Below the pieces are notes generated by a model that saw nothing but the letters and a program-made list of their open reading frames with translations, made no database searches and was not told where the DNA came from. This document shows positions 57,651 to 64,000 of a stretch of DNA of 64,000 bases, piece by piece; positions within the stretch are counted from its first letter, which is position 1; each line of letters begins with the position of its first letter. Source of the DNA: Isoetes taiwanensis (Eukaryota; Streptophyta; Lycopodiopsida; Isoetales; Isoetaceae); assembly GCA_021234155.1 (NCBI GenBank), contig JAJEKV010000020.1:3644563-3708562 (forward strand), in the 5' to 3' direction. Both the position numbers and the translations under genes were made by a program.

Positions 57651-60110
57651 CTCTTGCCTATAAGTGCACTTGCAAGAGGCCGACTACTATTAAATTCTGA
57701 TGATTGTGGCTCATGCAGTAAAATGAGACATACGAAGAAAACTAGATTTTGCATTGAATCAGTAGAAATAATTCACATCATAGAACAACAACTGGTTCAT
57801 GTCTTTTTCTCGTAAAATCTACAAACAACTAGTGAAGAAAGTTCATAAAAGTTCCAAGGGACATTCTCAACATAACACATAAGTAATATTATCTGTTCCT
57901 ACAATATTATAGCATGGAGGTTTCTCATGTGTTTGTCCATTTACCTCCTTTAGGATCTTGTGGGTCTTGTCCTTTGCAATGTGACAAGCAGGATATGACC
58001 ATAACATACACTCCACCAGTTCTCTCCTTTGAGGAACCCTCTTTTGGAGTTGTTCTACTGTAATAGTCTGATGGTATGCAACCATTGTTGACTAGTTACC
58101 TCCTTGTAGGGTACCTAAATTTGGTTGGGGCAAAGTATTTTCGACCATTACTTTAGTGCCTTAGAATCATTAGGTCCATGAATAAGATTATATACCCCAA
58201 GGGATTATATAACTATTCCAAAGCTTAGTACCAACCAAGGACCTTTCAAGAAAAGCCCCTTCTATTAAAAAGCTTCTTTGTGAATTTATTGTTCACCATG
58301 TTGTCCCTAAAAATTGAAATGTTTCTCCCCTTGAGCCACATATTAGATCTTTGAAGGGCTTTCAAGTCCATTGCTGCCTAGGGAGCTGACACAACAATAG
58401 TCCATGGGGTTTCACTAATTGTAGAGCCAAAATCTGTCCTCGCCTGCTAGTAAAGAGCACCCCTCAAGTTATGAAACAAAAGTTGTGAAGATAGTAACCG
58501 TCCCATCTAAGTGGCCTAAATATAATGAATAATGGTCCTTCATTCTTTTCTTCTTCTTTAATATATTTTCTATATCTATGGCTGATTTCCGTTACCTCGA
58601 CCCTTGAAGTGTGTTGCTATTAGCTCCAACATTACTCATCAACTGTACACCTGATACAACACATACAATTAGCCCTTTGTTTGTGAGCTATAACAAATTT
58701 TTTTATTCCGTAGGATCACCAAATAACCTAATCCTTCAGATATTCTTTAACCCTCTTGTGGTCTTCTAAGCCACTATTATATGTCGTATGATATAACAGT
58801 TTATGTTCCAAGGTTACAACTATGCATTCAAATCCCCTAGGTCTTTTAATCGCAAAATATTGGGGGTTATGATTTAACGTTGTCATAGACCTCAGAACTG
58901 TTAGTCATTAGGTTATTTTGTCATGATGTCATGCCATTGTTGTGGCATCACAAATGACTTAGCATATTCATATAAGCCATAATAATCATGTCCTAATTTA
59001 GAGAGTGAGCCTTCTTGAGAATGGTAAAATAGTTAGAGTCATCAGGGTGCCTGCCTGGTGCTTTATAGTTCTTCCTAAATACCCACGTCTAGTATAACCC
59101 GGGCAGTTATTTTTCAACAACCCTGACTTGTATAGTCCTATGTGTTCTAAATTACGACCGTGTAACCCATTGGGTTCAACCAAGGCATATGCCTAGACAT
59201 ATGTTTGTTGTCTAGCCTTCAGTGTCTATGCAAGACACATTTCACCACCCAACCAGGATTATACTATAGAACCATTCAACCCCACCATCTTGAGCTTTAT
59301 TCTGTTGTCCGTTGCCATTTATTTAAAATGCCAACTACAACATCCTACATTCATATTCAGTCGACTGTATATTTGTCGGCACATTTTCGAGGGACTCAAA
59401 ACCCTTCAGTGCTAAGCTTGAGGTTCACTTGTCCTTCTTTCCATGTCACTCCATACATTACTCAACCAAATTGAATACCGTACATATGCACTGTATGTAT
59501 TGCTTTAACTTAGTTAAAGCATAACCTTAGTAGTTTTTCTGGAACAAAACCCATTGCCAATGTGCAATTATAATGTGGTTAAACCGCTGACTTGCCAAAA
59601 TAATAACGTCCCACTGGAATTGCATAGGGTGCCTAAATTTTATTAGGTTCCCAATGTAATTCCACCATTCCTTTAGTGCCTTATCGTATTTTCATTATGT
59701 AGATATCAACCCTGTCTTTTCACAATTAACTTATTACTTTCATAGATTTTAGTGCGTGATGGGAGATATTGTTTTTATGGCTTGGGAAAAAAATAAAAAT
59801 TCAACACACATTGACAAGTTCATGAATCATATATAAACCATTAAATATAGATCTCCCCTAACACACCAAAACGATTTTCATCGATGTTGCATCAATGGAG
59901 AGGCTGAAGATACAAGAGGACCACCATCTAAGGGAATCCACAAACAACTTGCAGTAGTGCTAGTGTGTGCAAGATGGTGAAAATGAAATAGGGATTGTAT
60001 AGCCTCGCATGCAATAAGCAATCCTCTGAGAAATGGAGAAGCATTAGAATATGTTGTTAGTGGGCAACACAGAGCCCAAGGGAGAAGTGGCCTAATAAAA
60101 GAGATGCATA
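57651..60110. other. Long spacer without recognised genes
   Basis: AT-rich sequence with only short frames. I see no motif, tandem array or RNA gene. Confidence 0.4.
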
Positions 60111-61240
60111 TTTGCAAAGGCCGATAAGCATGACAGAATCTTGGAAACTCACCACATTATTCAAAATTCTCCAAATAAATTTTGAAATCATCAATTTGCT
60201 CTACAAAAGAAAATTGATCATCCCAAGGCTGCCAAAATGCTTTGGCAACATGCACTTCATCCATTTGACTTTGACATCAGTGCCATCCCCCCTCCCCCAA
60301 ATGAAGCTCTTGACAACCCTGATAATGAGCTGTACTTTAACAATTTCACCATGATGCCCTATTACCTTGCTATCTTATTTGTATAAGATCTTTGCAAAAG
60401 GTTATGAGAAGCTCTGAGATATTCTTGTTGATTCCATATCCTTGACACAGTCAGGATTTTTGCCATGGCATAAGATATTGAACAATGTAACTACTGCTTA
60501 TGAAGGTGTTTATTGGGCTCGACTTCAAGTTCATGAAAAAGTATATCTGAAACTAGAGTTTGCAAAAGCATACGACGATGTTGATAAAACCTTCCTAGAG
60601 GAATGTCTCTTATGTTTTGGTTTTGATTAACATGAGATTTCATTATTCTGCTCGCTTTTCTATTCTCTTCCAAGGAGAACCCTCGGCATTTTTCCAGGGG
60701 AGGGTCATGGTATCCGTCAGGGTTGCCCATTGACTCCACACTTGCTTATAGTTGTGGCAGCGGTTTTTGTCCATATCTTCTCTCTTGCCGCCTAGGAAGG
60801 AATCTTGCATGAACTTCCAATGAGAAACGGGTCACATGGGATTTTGATATGATATCCGGATGCCACCTTCATTTTTTTTATGGCAGATGAGCAAAACTTG
60901 CAGAATGTCATCTCTGTGTTGAATTCCTTTCCCTTAGAATCTGGTACTTTTGTTTGTTGGCAGAAGTGTATGGCACTTTGGGCATTGGACTCTCCAGTTT
61001 CACCATATAATGTCTTTCCATAGAAGGTTCTTCCACTAAAGCAACCAAACTTCTTGGTATCCCTGTAGGCGTTCATATCTCATCTGGAGATGCTTGGGAC
61101 GCAGTAATTATGGGCTTAGAAAAGCACATGTTTTGTTAGTCCACAGCTAAACTTTCCTTAGATTCAAACTCATATCAAAACTACCATTTGAAATTACAGC
61201 CCTTGATCTATTATATTACCTCTTCTTAATTAAGTGAGGC
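60110..61240 (+). mobile_element. L1-type LINE reverse transcriptase fragment
   Basis: QSGFLPWHKILNNVTTAYEG and YLKLEFAKAYDDVDKTFLEE match the QxGF...R/H-I-x-N...E and KxDFxKAYDxV blocks of plant L1-type RT. Frame-shifted pieces follow (SGLPIDSTLAY, corresponding to QGxPLSPxLF) and KLLGIPVGVHISSGDAWD (YLGIPxG block). The catalytic box is not clear. It is an old truncated copy. Confidence 0.78.
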
Positions 61241-64000
61241 AACACTCTCAATTCATAAACTTACTATATCAAAGAGGAGTTGCCTTGCATGTGACATAAA
61301 TAGATACATTTGTGATGGGTCAAGTGATTAGATTTATGCACTATCCTATAAATGGACGTTAAAAGTCTTCCTCCTCAATAATAGCTTACATATTGTTGCA
61401 ACTTGGAGTGTGTAACTGCACATGTTGCTGATAACCAAGGCCAACCTCCTCGCCAAATGGATAAACACAAATCATAAGTTTAATTAGAGTTTGAACTTAT
61501 TATCATAAATTTGAACTTAATGATTCCATCCCATGTCAATACGTACAATTTTACTTTATTAGATTACATCAGTGCCTAGTTTCTACTTTAGAATTAGACA
61601 TCAGATTACTTTAATGCCTAGTTTCTACTTTAGAATTACACATTAGATCACTTTAGACTGCTAGTTTTCAAATTAATAACGGTCTCCTATTAATTCAGAT
61701 TTGCTAGGAAGAATGCACCACCAAGAGGAAAATTTTCAATCAATATTTAGGTAGTTCAAGATGCTTTCATGGATACTTAAGAAAATATTTCAGATCTACA
61801 ACAAACATATTTAGTCTTGCGGCGGCTTCAGAAAAGCCAACAAAAGGAGAGGAAGAAACACAAGGAACGGTAAAAGCAAACAAAGGGAAGGGGGAGGAGG
61901 CAAAGGTGGCAGTATTAAGGGAAAGATGAAGAGAACCACGACCACACACACTACCACCGTTTCCATCTCCATAAGGCCTCCAAAGTACTTTCTAATATGC
62001 CCTCCTTATAAGCATCTTCCAACCCTAATGCGACTTCCTTATAAAGCTCGTGGGATGGCTAAATTAAATACCCATATCTATCTACCTACCTACCTATCTA
62101 TCAATCATTCAAGAAAGAATTTGCAATAGTATTCAAAAAAAAATCTCCTACATGTGGATATGAAACCACTCTGCATGTGTTGATTGGCAAATGTACAGCC
62201 TGCAAAGTGCTGTTGTGACAACATGTTTGCACGATCCCTGAAATATTGGACTTCACATGAAATAAATCGGCACTATGGCATTGGTCCCAATGTATGATAT
62301 GCTAGAGGGATGGCTCACATTTTTCAGCAAGCCATCACCTCTTAGATTTTTCTAGTACACCTACAATAAAGTATCTGGCTCATCCTTATACACTTTGGGT
62401 GGTGTCACACGTCCATGCAAAATTTGGGCACGCGTCCCATTTTTGTTACTTTGCTGCCAAGTATCATGCTACAATAAATTCAATGCACGTGTTTGTTTTG
62501 CGAAATAGGCATGAGGATCCTAGAAATAGAAAAGATATTTCTCTATTTTAGTGAAGATGATAGACACGAGGATGATAAACATTGCTCGAACCATTATGTT
62601 TAGGTTATTTATGGGCATTGACAGAAGCCTGTTCAATCTCATTTTTTACATCCAAGAGACCATAAGGCTTATTGAGCTTACCTTTAACATACGTGGAACA
62701 ACTAACCCCAATGAGATGCACAAGAAACATATAAATATCACCCTTTCCCTCTTCTTCCATTCTATTTTACAATCCCACAACCTGACTACAACCCATGGCC
62801 ATATAGAACTCTTTATAGTAGACCAAACATGTAACCCCCAATCACTAGAAGTAACAAAGCCTATTGTTAAACATCAGAGACTTGAGACAATCCCAATAAT
62901 GATGTGGAAGATGGGTACCTTTAATTTTGGACAAGCAAATATAGTTATCTATAGCAACCCTAAGACTATGTGGTTCTATAGCAATGGCCAAATCTGATGG
63001 AAGTTACAAAAAAAGGGGGTGATAAAGTTGTACAATGAAGTATGAAATTTTTCCAAACAAGGTGCTCGAGTACTATGAATTGCCTCTATGTCATGGAAGG
63101 AGAGTATTCCCAAGCTATTGATTCCATGATAGGACATGCTAGTAGAAACACGTAAACGTTCCTCTATCTGATACACTTTTGAATGTTGTAGAATTTAGGT
63201 CGTTGTACTACATCGTAATATGTAATGGCAATCTTGGTAAGTAGGTAGTCAAAGTATATTGCTAAGCATAACTATACTATGTTTAAGTTGATATAGGGTT
63301 GAAAACCCGCTAGTGGGATGTAAAAGCATGCATTCGGATGCACGCTACTAGCATCCCGCTTCTTGCTTGGCAATGGGTGCTGAAATTGTCTGACCCATCA
63401 AAGATGCCAACTGCCAGTCAAGGGTCTCATATGGTTACATCAGAAAGAGACTATTATTAGTTTAGATAGAATGGCTGCTATGAAAGAGGTTGCCTAGGCT
63501 CTCTTACGGCTCACCAAATATTTCCTCCATCCCTTTGATGTGCTCATACCAAATTCATTAAATGCTTCTACCCATTTCGGTGAGGATAATTCCATAGTAG
63601 TCAGGTGCGTGACCTTGCCATGGCGGATGCTTAGCTACGGGTGGAGGAATTCCTTAAAAAATCCAGAGTTCTCAGGTAATCTTAGCTTCAGTGGCAAGAA
63701 TGACAGAGCAACAACCAATTACTCTGCATTAGATAACATTGTTAGTATACTGGAATATACATTGGAGTTGGTTGGCACCGTCTATTCTTTGGAGAAAAAA
63801 GCCCCAAAGGAAGAAAAAAGATCTTGATTCTTGCTATATCGGATTTTTTTTTTTTGTTTAAAGAAAGTAAGCTACTCCGTGCTTGTTTAATATTGAATCT
63901 TGTTTAATGCACTGAATACTGTCCATTGCACCAAACACTAGAGGTCGTTTAATGCCAGGAATGTCAGGTTCTATATATGTAGTTCCATAGGCATGATGGT
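61241..64000. other. Spacer with small repeats
   Basis: It contains a roughly 46-base imperfect duplication (GCCTAGTTTCTACTTTAGAATTA, about 61573-61640), a (TACC/TATC) microsatellite at 62077-62103 and a T run at 63846-63856. The 148-codon frame at 62551-62997 has no recognisable pattern, and I do not call it a gene. Confidence 0.45.

Noticed and set aside
62551-62997. 148-codon frame, possible gene
   Set aside because: No motif, AT-driven composition and no neighbouring signals; not enough to call it a gene.
1-64000. tRNA or rRNA genes
   Set aside because: I looked for cloverleaf-like and rRNA-like stretches and saw none convincing; a covariance-model scan would be decisive.

Overview
This window is nuclear DNA of a land plant with a large, repeat-packed genome. 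The evidence is a PLS-class pentatricopeptide-repeat (PPR) gene, plant-type Ty3/gypsy and Ty1/copia elements, LINEs, a Helitron and spliceosomal intron signals. A fern or other seed-free plant is my best guess, from the style of the PPR protein and of the transposase-like gene, but I cannot prove it. Only the PPR gene (26.6-28.8 kb, minus) looks intact. Nearly every other coding region is broken by stops and single-base shifts.

Layout. At 0-1.9 kb is a two-exon gene for a DDE-transposase-like protein (plus strand). Facing it at 2.2-5.6 kb (minus) is a broken coding region with a RING-H2 finger, a coiled coil, basic and acidic stretches and, further on, an FCP1-like HAD phosphatase domain. At 6.0-7.2 kb is a fragment of an L1-type LINE, and at 7.9-8.8 kb an unrecognised decayed coding region. 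At 11.2-24.7 kb a LINE on the minus strand (copy A) is split by a complete Ty3/gypsy element (13102-23761) with 2.3-kb LTRs and a CCAGT target duplication. A spacer with tandem duplications and hairpins leads to the PPR gene. At 29.6-46.7 kb is a decayed chromodomain-type Ty3/gypsy element with an ATAAA duplication. Its 5' LTR is split by a 5.7-kb Helitron (30222-35928) carrying a piece of a nodulin-like MFS transporter gene, and its integrase region by a 0.55-kb foldback element. A diverged solo LTR lies at about 47.8-49.3 kb. At 50.2-57.6 kb a second copy of the same LINE (copy B, plus strand) is split by a very young copia element (50597-56611, LTRs with only two differences), which itself carries a 0.5-kb inverted-repeat element inside its reverse transcriptase. 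An L1-like RT fragment lies at 60.1-61.2 kb.

The window is therefore mainly a record of nested insertion: LINE, then LTR element, then DNA transposon. Several junctions can be read to the base because the interrupted reading frame or the paired LTR gives the empty site. The strongest items are the Helitron with its captured intron-containing gene piece, the inverted-repeat element inside a young copia, an RNase H-like domain placed before RT in the first gypsy element, and the RING/acidic/FCP1-like locus beside a transposase-like gene. Boundaries were read by eye and may be off by a base or a few bases.
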